Below are positions 1 to 4,659 of a stretch of 6,774 bases of DNA, piece by piece. The notes beneath the pieces are model-generated. The model saw only the letters and a program-made list of their open reading frames with translations. It ran no database searches and was not told the origin of the DNA. Made by a program: the position numbers and the translations under genes. The stretch spans positions 1 to 6,774 of the forward strand of contig CADBQE010000209.1 of NCBI GenBank assembly GCA_902796695.1. The letters are read 5' to 3'. Numbering within the stretch: position 1 is the stretch's first letter; each line of letters begins with the position of its first letter. The stretch comes from an uncultured Lachnospiraceae bacterium (GTDB lineage Bacteria; Bacillota; Clostridia; Lachnospirales; Lachnospiraceae).

Positions 1-49
1 GGTCAAAGCTTCCGGGGTACAGAACTGTTTTTTCGGACGGGTTTTTCAT
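1..49 (-). CDS. coaD: Phosphopantetheine adenylyltransferase, N-terminal fragment cut by the window edge
   Basis: Only the first 16 codons are in the window. They read MKNPSEKTVLYPGSFD, and the LYPGSFD stretch is the start of the nucleotidyltransferase fold of CoaD (the family usually reads ALYPGSFDP). CoaD joins ATP to 4'-phosphopantetheine to make dephospho-CoA, the penultimate step of coenzyme A synthesis in the cytoplasm. The ATG (49-47) overlaps the rsmD stop TGA (48-46) in an ATGA junction, which points to translational coupling. The rsmD-coaD order is common in Firmicutes, so gene context and the short peptide agree. The rest of the gene lies outside the window and its integrity cannot be judged. 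Confidence 0.88.
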   Translation of the reverse strand, partial: MKNPSEKTVLYPGSFD

Positions 50-612
50 GGGGTCTTCTCCTTCCGTTCCAGAAATACATGCTTGTTGTTTTTATAGATC
101 TTTTCGCGCCGCACGGCCAGGCCCAAGGCCTCAAGGTCCGGGAAGCTGCGCTCCGCGCGGGTCTCCAGAATGATCAGGGTATCCGCGGAAACGAGAGGCG
201 AATCCGCCAGAAGCGGCAGCAGCGTCGTTTCCAGGCCCGCGTCATAGGGCGGATCCAGGAAGATGATGTCAAACGGTTCTTCCCGCGCGGACAGGCGCCG
301 CACGGCCGCGGCCGCATCCGTCTGCAGCAGCACGGCCTTTTCGGCCAGATGCGTGCGTTCCAGATTGTCGCGGATCACGGCGCAGGCCTGCCTGGAATTA
401 TCTACCAGGACCGCCTCCCGCGCACCGCGGCTTAACGCCTCGATCGCAATGCCGCCGCTGCCCGCAAACAGGTCCAGGAACCGGCTTCCCTGCACGATCG
501 GCTGCAGGATATTGAACAGGGTTTCCTTGACCTGATTGGAGGTGGGCCGGGTGTGATCCCCGGGCAGTGTTTTCAGTTGTATGCGTCTGGCCGAGCCTGC
601 GATTACCTGCAT
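46..612 (-). CDS. rsmD: 16S rRNA (guanine(966)-N(2))-methyltransferase RsmD
   Basis: This 188-residue protein has the usual RsmD length and motif order. RsmD transfers a methyl group from S-adenosylmethionine to N2 of G966 (E. coli numbering) of 16S rRNA during 30S assembly. Visible motifs are the N-terminal signature RPTSNQVKETLFN (residues 22-34), the SAM-binding loop DLFAGSGG (47-54), an acidic residue after the second strand (D71), and the catalytic N6/N2-type motif DPPY (120-123). The start ATG at 612 has AGGGAG a short distance upstream and gives the family-typical N-terminus MQVIAGSARR. The stop overlaps the coaD start, so the two are probably one transcript from the promoter at 636-664. 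Nothing looks broken. Confidence 0.96.
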   Translation of the reverse strand: MQVIAGSARRIQLKTLPGDHTRPTSNQVKETLFNILQPIVQGSRFLDLFAGSGGIAIEALSRGAREAVLVDNSRQACAVIRDNLERTHLAEKAVLLQTDAAAAVRRLSAREEPFDIIFLDPPYDAGLETTLLPLLADSPLVSADTLIILETRAERSFPDLEALGLAVRREKIYKNNKHVFLERKEKTP

Positions 613-635
613 TTTCTTTGTTCTCCCTGCGTTTC

Positions 636-664
636 AGGATACTCTGTCCGGTGATTTTTGTCAA
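636..664 (-). promoter_or_regulatory. Predicted sigma-A promoter of rsmD-coaD
   Basis: On the minus strand there is a perfect -35 box TTGACA (664-659), a 17-bp spacer, and a -10 box TATCCT (641-636, four of six matches to TATAAT). It lies 24 bp upstream of the rsmD ATG. Spacing and -35 match make this a good candidate, but no transcript data support it. It is divergent from the CarD-gene promoter, and the two -35 regions are about 45-60 bp apart. Confidence 0.6.
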
Positions 665-707
665 GGCAGCCGACCCGGCGCCGATAAATCAAAAAATTTC
701 CGGAATA

Positions 708-749
708 TTGACATCTTTTCTTGTAAAACGGATAGTTTTGTGTTATACT
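708..749 (+). promoter_or_regulatory. Predicted promoter region of the CarD-family gene (two overlapping candidates)
   Basis: Two sigma-A-like arrangements overlap. One is TTGACA (708-713, perfect), a 17-bp spacer, and GATAGT (731-736, four of six matches). The other is TTGTAA (721-726, four of six), a 17-bp spacer, and TATACT (744-749, five of six). Either would start transcription 30-50 bp before the gene, leaving a short leader with the ribosome binding site. The sequence alone does not say which is used, and both could be. Confidence 0.55.
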
Positions 750-775
750 GTTGACGAATTGAGTGCAACATCAGC

Positions 776-785
776 AAAGGAGGAG
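776..785 (+). promoter_or_regulatory. Ribosome binding site fixing the CarD-gene start
   Basis: AAAGGAGGAG sits three bases upstream of the ATG at 789, with its AGGAGG core slightly further away. It decides the start at 789 over the open frame that extends upstream to 567, because that extension covers the promoters and the divergent rsmD start. Confidence 0.8.
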
Positions 786-788
786 CTT

Positions 789-1289
789 ATGTTGAATATC
801 GGCAGCATGGTCTATTACGGTCTGAACGGCGTATGCTGCGTCAAGGGGACCGTCGAGAAGAATTTCGACGGCAGTTACCGCCGCTATTACGAGCTTCATC
901 CTTATTTCCGGAAGAACGAAATCATCTTCCTGCCGGAAAACAACGAGGACTTAAAAGCCCGGCTTCGCCCCCTGATCAGCCGGGAAGACATCGCCCACAT
1001 CCTGGAAAGCTGCGAGCAGGTCCGGTGCCCCTGGGTAGAACCCGAACCGGTGCGGCGGGAATCCTTCAAGGCCATTCTCCGCAGCGGCAACCAGATGGAC
1101 ATCATCCGCCTGATCCGAACCCTGTACGAACGCAAACAGGAGCTGACCGCCTGCGGCAAAAAGCTCCGCACCAGCGACACCGGCTTCCTCAAAGACGCCC
1201 AGCGCCTTCTGAACGAAGAATTCGCCTACGTGCTGGAGATCTCTCCGGCCGAAGTCCCCACCTACATCCGGCAGCACCTACCGCAGTAA
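789..1289 (+). CDS. CarD-family transcriptional regulator (CdnL/YdeB-like)
   Basis: The product has 166 residues. The N-terminal part (about 1-60, MLNIGSMVYYGLNGVCCVKG onward, with YYELHP and IIFLPENN) matches the CarD/TRCF RNA-polymerase-interacting domain, a small beta-rich module. The C-terminal part (about 85-160) is helical and contains LLNEEFAYVL and an EVPTYI ending typical of small Firmicute CarD-like proteins. CarD/CdnL proteins bind the RNA polymerase beta subunit and stabilise the open complex at promoters, so a cytoplasmic, nucleoid-associated role is expected. The family role is known in Mycobacterium and Myxococcus; for the clostridial versions it is inferred. The start was chosen from the strong AGGAGG site and the family N-terminus. 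The gene converges on the flavoprotein gene across the repeat array. Confidence 0.9.
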   Translation: MLNIGSMVYYGLNGVCCVKGTVEKNFDGSYRRYYELHPYFRKNEIIFLPENNEDLKARLRPLISREDIAHILESCEQVRCPWVEPEPVRRESFKAILRSGNQMDIIRLIRTLYERKQELTACGKKLRTSDTGFLKDAQRLLNEEFAYVLEISPAEVPTYIRQHLPQ

Positions 1290-1290
1290 C

Positions 1291-1390
1291 GTGACAAGGG
1301 GACGGTTCCTTTGTCACGTTTCCCGAGATTTCTCAATCATCCTCATTCCGCGGGCCGATCACAGATCGGCCCCTACGACCGTCCTCCTAT
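1291..1390 (+). repeat. Composite repeat unit 1 (100 bp)
   Basis: It starts one base after the CarD-gene stop. Its A element begins GTGACAAGG, so with CCTTTGTCAC it forms the longest A stem of the array (nine pairs with one bulged T). B loop is ACA. It ends with the linker CCGTCCTCCTAT, which units 2 and 5 lack. It differs from unit 3 at four of 100 positions. Confidence 0.9.
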
Positions 1391-1479
1391 GTGACAGGGG
1401 GACGGTTCCTTTGTCACGTTTCCTGAGATTTCTCAACCATCCTCATTCCGCGGGCCGATCACAGATCGGCCCCTACGAC
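1391..1479 (+). repeat. Composite repeat unit 2 (89 bp, no 3' linker)
   Basis: A element GTGACA...TGTCAC intact, B loop ACA. Over its 89 bases it differs from unit 1 at three positions, including CTCAACCAT against CTCAATCAT. It runs straight from CCTACGAC into the next GTGACA, without the CGTCCTCCT linker found after units 1 and 3. Confidence 0.9.
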
Positions 1480-1579
1480 GTGACAGGGGGATGGTTCCTT
1501 TGTCACGTTTTCCGAGATTTCTCAATCATCCTCATTCCGCGGGCCGATCACAGATCGGCCCCTACGACCGTCCTCCTGT
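1480..1579 (+). repeat. Composite repeat unit 3 (100 bp)
   Basis: It pairs with unit 1: same length, same CTCAATCAT variant and the same linker (CCGTCCTCCTGT, one change). The A-element core has GATGG where the others have GACGG. B loop is ACA. Confidence 0.9.
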
Positions 1580-1696
1580 GTGACAGGGGGACGGTTCCTT
1601 TGTCATGATTTCCTAGATTTCTCAACCATCCTCATTCCGCGGGCCGATCGCAGATCGGCCCGTCAAACAGGGGATGCACCCATCGCCAGATCAGAC
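1580..1696 (+). repeat. Composite repeat unit 4 (117 bp, diverged 3' end)
   Basis: It pairs with unit 2 (CTCAACCAT variant). The A element ends TGTCAT, so its outermost pair is G-T. B loop is GCA. After GATCGGCCC the usual CCTACGAC is replaced by about 35 bp of unrelated sequence (1662-1696) before the next GTGACA, so this junction was formed differently or has eroded. Confidence 0.85.
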
Positions 1697-1782
1697 GTGA
1701 CAGGGGGACGGTTCCTTTGTCACGTTTTCCATCCCGAGAGGTTTCCTCTCCCCGCGGGCCGATCGCAGATCGGCCCCTACGA
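1697..1782 (+). repeat. Composite repeat unit 5 (86 bp), overlapping the flavoprotein 3' end
   Basis: A and B elements are intact (B loop GCA), but the linker between them is different. It contains its own small hairpin, GAGAGG (1736-1741), TTT, CCTCTC (1745-1750), in place of the shared GAGATTTCTCAAYCATCCTC stretch. The terminal CCTACGA of element B carries the flavoprotein stop codon (1777-1779 on the minus strand). Confidence 0.85.
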
Positions 1783-3393
1783 AGGGGTTTTCGCGGAAGC
1801 GAATATGACGGCTTCTGCGGTACGGATGCCGTCCACGGCGGCGGAGGTGATGCCGCCGGCGTAGCCGGCGCCTTCTCCGCAGGGGAAGAGGCCTTTTATA
1901 TTGCTTTCTCCGGCTTCGTCCCGCCGGATGCGGACCGGGGAGGAGGTACGGCTTTCCACGCCGCACAGGAGGGCGTCCGGGCGGTCAAAGCCGGGCAGAT
2001 GCCGCGCGAACTGCGGCATCGCGTCGGTCAAGGCGCGGCTGATAAAATCCGGCAGGACTTCATGCAGGTCCGCAAAGGCCCAATCACCGCGGCAGGCAGG
2101 CCGGACTTCTCCCAGCGCGGCGGATGCCGTGCCCGCGGCGAAATCGCCCCAGAGCTGCAGCGGGATCCGGCCGTTTCCGGCGCGCCAGGCGGCCGCTTCC
2201 AGTTTTTCCTGCAGTTCCATTCCGCCGAACAGGCCCGCTTCCGCGGTATCTTCCGGGCGGATCTGCACGGCGAGCGCGGCGTTGGCGTTTTCCCCGGCCC
2301 GCGCGGCATAGCTCATGCCGTTGACACAGAGGCGTCTGTCCTCCGAAGAGGCGTTGACCACGTATCCGCCGGGACACATGCAGAACGAATAGACGCCGCG
2401 GCCGTCCGCGGCCTTCGCCGTCAGTTTATAATCGGCGGCCGGCAGATGATCCGGCGCCGCCTCCCCGTACTGCAGCGCGTTGATCTGCGCCTGCGGATGC
2501 TGGATGCGGACGCCCATGGCAAAGGGCTTCGGCTCCATCCATACGCCTTTTTCCGCCAGCAGACGGAACAGGCCGCGGGCGCTGTGGCCCGGCGCGAGGA
2601 TCACGGCTTCCGCCTCCAGGATCCGTTCCGTGCCGTCCGTCACATTTTCCGTCCCGATGCCGCAGACACGGCCTTCGCGGATCAGAAGATCCGTCATGCG
2701 GGTATGGAACAGGACCTGTCCGCCGGCGGAGAGGATCTCTTCCCGAAGGCCCTTTACCACCCGCCGCAGCACATCGGTCCCGATATGGGGCTTCGCTTCA
2801 TACCGGATGGCTTCCGGCGCTCCCGCCCGGATGAAGGCGTCCAGCATCCAGGCGATCCGGCCGTCCGCGTCGCGGATCCCGCTGTTTAATTTGCCGTCGG
2901 AAAAAGTGCCGGCGCCGCCCTCGCCGAACTGCACGTTGGACCAGGGCTTTAAGGCGCCGCCCTGCCAGAACGCTTCCACGTCCCGCTGCCGCTCTTCCAC
3001 CGGCGCGCCCTGTTCGATCAGGATCGGGCTCATCCCGGCCCTTGCCAGGACCAGCGCGCAGAATAAGCCGGCCGGGCCGGCGCCCACCACAACCGTCCGA
3101 AGCGGCGCTCCGCCGTCCCGGACCGGAATCTTATACTCTTTTTCCTGTACGATCGACGCTTTCAGCGCCCGGTTTTTCGCGCAGAAAGCCTGCTCCCGCT
3201 CCGGGCTGCCCAGAGCCAGGTCCACCGTATAGACGGAAAAAATCTGCGGCTTCCTGCGGGCATCCAGCCCGTGCCGCACGATTCGAAAGACCGGCAGGCG
3301 GCCTTTCCCTATTTTTTTCAGTTTTGCTTCCAGCGCAGCCCGTTCCGTTTCGGGCGCCGCCGCGGGAACTCTGATTTCCGTGATCCGCAGCAT
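1777..3393 (-). CDS. FAD-dependent dehydrogenase of the COG2509 type, function unknown
   Basis: The product is a 538-residue soluble flavoprotein with no signal peptide or membrane segment. After an N-terminal region of about 100 residues comes the dinucleotide-binding motif GAGPAG (104-109) with the ribose-binding E127 in ILIEQG, then GEGGAGTFSDGKL (157-169), the second nucleotide motif LAPGHSARG (266-274), the family signature CMCPGGYVV (338-346), and a C-terminal FAD-contact region GEGAGYAGG (506-514). These are typical of uncharacterised NAD(FAD)-utilising dehydrogenases that are widespread in Clostridia; substrate unknown. The ATG at 3393 was chosen because AAGGAG lies five bases upstream and MLRITEIRVP fits the family start. 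An in-frame ATG at 3453 would overlap rlmH by 20 bases and lacks support. It lies 40 bp downstream of rlmH and probably shares its transcript. Its TAG stop lies inside the last repeat unit. Confidence 0.9.
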   Translation of the reverse strand: MLRITEIRVPAAAPETERAALEAKLKKIGKGRLPVFRIVRHGLDARRKPQIFSVYTVDLALGSPEREQAFCAKNRALKASIVQEKEYKIPVRDGGAPLRTVVVGAGPAGLFCALVLARAGMSPILIEQGAPVEERQRDVEAFWQGGALKPWSNVQFGEGGAGTFSDGKLNSGIRDADGRIAWMLDAFIRAGAPEAIRYEAKPHIGTDVLRRVVKGLREEILSAGGQVLFHTRMTDLLIREGRVCGIGTENVTDGTERILEAEAVILAPGHSARGLFRLLAEKGVWMEPKPFAMGVRIQHPQAQINALQYGEAAPDHLPAADYKLTAKAADGRGVYSFCMCPGGYVVNASSEDRRLCVNGMSYAARAGENANAALAVQIRPEDTAEAGLFGGMELQEKLEAAAWRAGNGRIPLQLWGDFAAGTASAALGEVRPACRGDWAFADLHEVLPDFISRALTDAMPQFARHLPGFDRPDALLCGVESRTSSPVRIRRDEAGESNIKGLFPCGEGAGYAGGITSAAVDGIRTAEAVIFASAKTPS

Positions 3394-3398
3394 TCCGG

Positions 3399-3404
3399 CT
3401 CCTT
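3399..3404 (-). promoter_or_regulatory. Ribosome binding site fixing the flavoprotein start
   Basis: AAGGAG on the minus strand, five bases from the ATG at 3393. This site favours the shorter 538-residue product over the 558-residue frame starting inside rlmH. Confidence 0.75.
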
Positions 3405-3433
3405 GTCTGGCCTGCAGCCGATACAGGCCGGTC

Positions 3434-3913
3434 TTATTTGTGATACGGCTCATTCCGGATGATCCGGAAGCTGCGGTAGATCTGCTCCAGCAGGATCACC
3501 CGCATCATCTGATGGGGAAATGTCAGACGCGAAAAACTCCAGGCTTCGTCCGCCCGCTCCATCACACCGCGGGAAAGGCCCAGCGAACCGCCGATCACAA
3601 AACACAGATGGCTTTTCCCCGCAAGGCCCAGCGCCTCGATCCGGCGCGCCATGGCGGGCGAATCCTGCTGCCGCCCTTCGATGGCCAGCGCGATCACATA
3701 GGCGTCCCGCGGGATTCTGGCCAGCAGCCGATCGCCCTCCCGTTTCCGGATCTGTTCTTCTTCCTTTTCCGAAGCACGGTCCGGCGTGGGTTCGTCGTCC
3801 ACTTCCGCCAGTTCCGGCTTACAGTAGCGGCCCAGGCGTCTGGTGTATTCTTCCAACGCCCGGTTCCAGTATTCTTCTTTAATTTTTCCGACGGAAAGGA
3901 TCGTAATCTTCAT
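3434..3913 (-). CDS. rlmH: 23S rRNA (pseudouridine(1915)-N(3))-methyltransferase RlmH
   Basis: The 159-residue protein has the standard RlmH length. RlmH uses S-adenosylmethionine to methylate N3 of pseudouridine 1915 in helix 69 of 23S rRNA, acting on assembled 70S ribosomes as a SPOUT-fold dimer. Visible features are the start MKITILSVGKIKEEYW, the SAM-binding loop IGGSLG (107-112), the knot region FPHQMMRVILLEQIYR with H134 and R138, and the conserved C-terminal YHK (157-159) that reaches the active site. The start follows the family exactly, but the ribosome binding site is poor: the best match, AGAGGA (3932-3927), is 13 bases from the ATG. It lies 35 bp after the tetR stop, with a stem-loop in the junction, and 40 bp before the flavoprotein. 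Confidence 0.96.
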   Translation of the reverse strand: MKITILSVGKIKEEYWNRALEEYTRRLGRYCKPELAEVDDEPTPDRASEKEEEQIRKREGDRLLARIPRDAYVIALAIEGRQQDSPAMARRIEALGLAGKSHLCFVIGGSLGLSRGVMERADEAWSFSRLTFPHQMMRVILLEQIYRSFRIIRNEPYHK

Positions 3914-3939
3914 GCTTTCGTGGAGATCCTCTTCTTTCG

Positions 3940-3961
3940 GCCGGCTGTCTACCCAGCCGGC
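3940..3961 (-). other. Perfect 8-bp stem-loop spanning the tetR stop, upstream of rlmH
   Basis: GCCGGCTG (3940-3947) and CAGCCGGC (3954-3961) pair perfectly around a six-base loop that carries the tetR stop codon. On the minus-strand transcript the hairpin is followed by CGAAAGAAGAGG, with no T-run, so it is not a standard intrinsic terminator. In the plus direction a T6 run does follow at 3966-3971, but no plus-strand gene ends there. It could stabilise the rlmH mRNA 5' side, attenuate read-through, or mean nothing. Confidence 0.55.
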
Positions 3962-4464
3962 AGCAGTTTTTTCACTTCGCTGTAGATGCGGTCAAAGGGT
4001 ACTTCCGCGATCGACCAGGTGATCAGGGAGGAGGCGATAAAGCGCGCCGTGAAACCGTCCTCCGACGGGAAGAACGGTTCCAGCAGAGCAGCGATCTGCT
4101 CCCGCTGATGGAGATGGCGCGGCCAGAACTCGGAAGCCAGGATCCGGACGACATCCTCATCCGCGAGCAGGCCGCGGTACTTCCGGGAGAAGGACATGAG
4201 TTCCCGGTGAATGGCGCGCAGACAGGCCTCTGCCCCGCCCGCGGCGTCGGCGCGGATAGAAGCCAGGCATCCGATCCAGTCTTCTTTCAGGTAAGATGAT
4301 ATCAGAACTTCCTTGGAAGGGAAATAATTATAAACGGTTCCTGCTGCGACACCGCAGGCTGCCGCTACAGAGCGGATCGTTGTTCCGGCATAGCCCTTCT
4401 GTTCCATCTGGGCCCGTGCCTCTTCCATCAGCCGGGAACGCAAGTTTTTCAGGATCTTAGGCAT
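3949..4464 (-). CDS. TetR/AcrR-family transcriptional regulator
   Basis: The product has 171 residues. Residues about 10-54 form the three-helix TetR DNA-binding domain: a first helix, then TTIRSVAAACGV leading into the recognition helix AAGTVYNYFPSKEVL (40-54), a strong TetR signature. Residues 55-171 are the helical, ligand-binding and dimerisation part, which is not conserved enough to name a ligand. TetR proteins usually repress and are released by a small molecule. The ATG at 4464 was chosen because AAGGAG (4476-4471) is six bases away; a GTG one codon earlier (4467) would leave only three. No divergent gene or transporter adjoins it, so its target cannot be inferred beyond likely autoregulation. 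It is followed by rlmH and the flavoprotein on the same strand. Confidence 0.92.
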   Translation of the reverse strand: MPKILKNLRSRLMEEARAQMEQKGYAGTTIRSVAAACGVAAGTVYNYFPSKEVLISSYLKEDWIGCLASIRADAAGGAEACLRAIHRELMSFSRKYRGLLADEDVVRILASEFWPRHLHQREQIAALLEPFFPSEDGFTARFIASSLITWSIAEVPFDRIYSEVKKLLPAG

Positions 4465-4470
4465 CACTGA

Positions 4471-4476
4471 CTCCTT
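4471..4476 (-). promoter_or_regulatory. Ribosome binding site deciding between two adjacent tetR starts
   Basis: AAGGAG is followed by TCA-GTG-ATG. Six-base spacing to the ATG (4464) is better than three-base spacing to the GTG (4467), so the ATG is preferred. The products differ by one residue. Confidence 0.65.
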
Positions 4477-4511
4477 TTCGGTCTCTTCGCTGTCGGCCGA
4501 TCCTTATAAAA

Positions 4512-4540
4512 ATTATATTAGGAGCTTCAAACACTCACAA
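4512..4540 (-). promoter_or_regulatory. Predicted sigma-A promoter of tetR
   Basis: On the minus strand TTGTGA (4540-4535, four of six matches to TTGACA) is separated by 17 bp from a perfect TATAAT (4517-4512), inside an AT-rich stretch that contrasts with the GC-rich genes. It lies 47 bp upstream of the tetR ATG and could also drive rlmH and the flavoprotein. Confidence 0.65.
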
Positions 4541-4550
4541 CATGTACAAT

Positions 4551-4566
4551 ATTACGGCATCGTTAT
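4551..4566. promoter_or_regulatory. Imperfect palindrome upstream of the tetR promoter, possible operator
   Basis: ATTACG, GCAT, CGTTAT is an inverted repeat with five of six arm positions matching, ending 11 bp upstream of the tetR -35 box. TetR-family operators are often palindromes of about this size near their own promoter, but they more often overlap the -10/-35 region. This is only a candidate. Confidence 0.2.
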
Positions 4567-4610
4567 ACCACACTTAATAAAGAATGGCAAGAATGTGTGG
4601 GAAATTTCAT

Positions 4611-4638
4611 AAAAAAAGCGCTGCCGAAGCAGCGCTTT
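4611..4638 (-). terminator. Intrinsic terminator of the two-dehydrogenase unit
   Basis: On the minus strand the stem AAAGCGCTGC (4638-4629) pairs perfectly with GCAGCGCTTT (4624-4615) around a TTCG loop, and a run of seven T follows the GC-rich stem (4617-4611). A UUCG tetraloop with a U-tract is a textbook Rho-independent terminator. It starts 21 bp after the hydroxyacid dehydrogenase stop and separates that unit from tetR. Confidence 0.93.
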
Positions 4639-4659
4639 CAGAAAGATCATCCGTTTATA

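Larger units (their letters stand above)
1291..1782. repeat. Array of five composite double-hairpin repeats between convergent genes
   Basis: This otherwise gene-free stretch holds five direct copies of a composite unit (86-117 bp each). Every unit has element A, a 27-bp imperfect palindrome beginning GTGACA and ending TGTCAC with GGACGGTTCC-like sequence in its middle, then a linker of about 33 bp, then element B, a 9-bp perfect stem GGGCCGATC / GATCGGCCC around a 3-base loop, usually followed by CCTACGAC. A elements lie at 1291-1317, 1391-1417, 1480-1506, 1580-1606 and 1697-1723. B elements lie at 1352-1372, 1452-1472, 1541-1561, 1641-1661 and 1756-1776. This resembles REP/BIME-type intergenic repeats, which favour 3' ends of genes and are often moved by RAYT-type transposases. 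No transposase is present here. The hairpins lack a following T-run, so they are not canonical intrinsic terminators, although they may slow polymerase or protect 3' ends. Confidence 0.93.

Noticed and set aside
567..788. N-terminal 74-residue extension of the CarD-family protein.
   Set aside because: It would cover both promoter regions and the rsmD start. The strong ribosome binding site at 776-785 and the family N-terminus support the start at 789.
1291..1782. CRISPR array.
   Set aside because: Repeats are long, contiguous and imperfect, with no unique 25-40 bp spacers of uniform length, and no cas gene is present.
1291..1782. Set of intrinsic terminators for the convergent genes.
   Set aside because: The hairpins are stable, but none is followed by a run of T on either strand, only TTT or TTTT broken by C. 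A termination role is possible but not supported.
1291..1864. Plus-strand open frames across the repeat array with recurring peptides such as RADHRSAPTT.
   Set aside because: They arise from the DNA repeats: unit lengths (100, 89, 100, 117) are not multiples of three, so the peptide changes frame between units. There is no ribosome binding site and no recognisable domain.
1717..2889. Long plus-strand open frames opposite the flavoprotein, and similar long frames opposite the two dehydrogenases (4765-5766, 5827-6750).
   Set aside because: They are antisense shadows of high-GC genes: low-complexity Arg/Ala/Pro-rich products without domains or ribosome binding sites.
3394..3453. Longer flavoprotein start at 3453.
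   Set aside because: It overlaps the end of rlmH by 20 bases, has no good ribosome binding site and adds residues that do not look like the family; AAGGAG precedes the ATG at 3393.
4568..4600. CCACAC (4568-4573) and GTGTGG (4595-4600) inverted repeat.
   Set aside because: Six-base arms separated by 21 bp in AT-rich DNA; likely chance, and no promoter depends on it.
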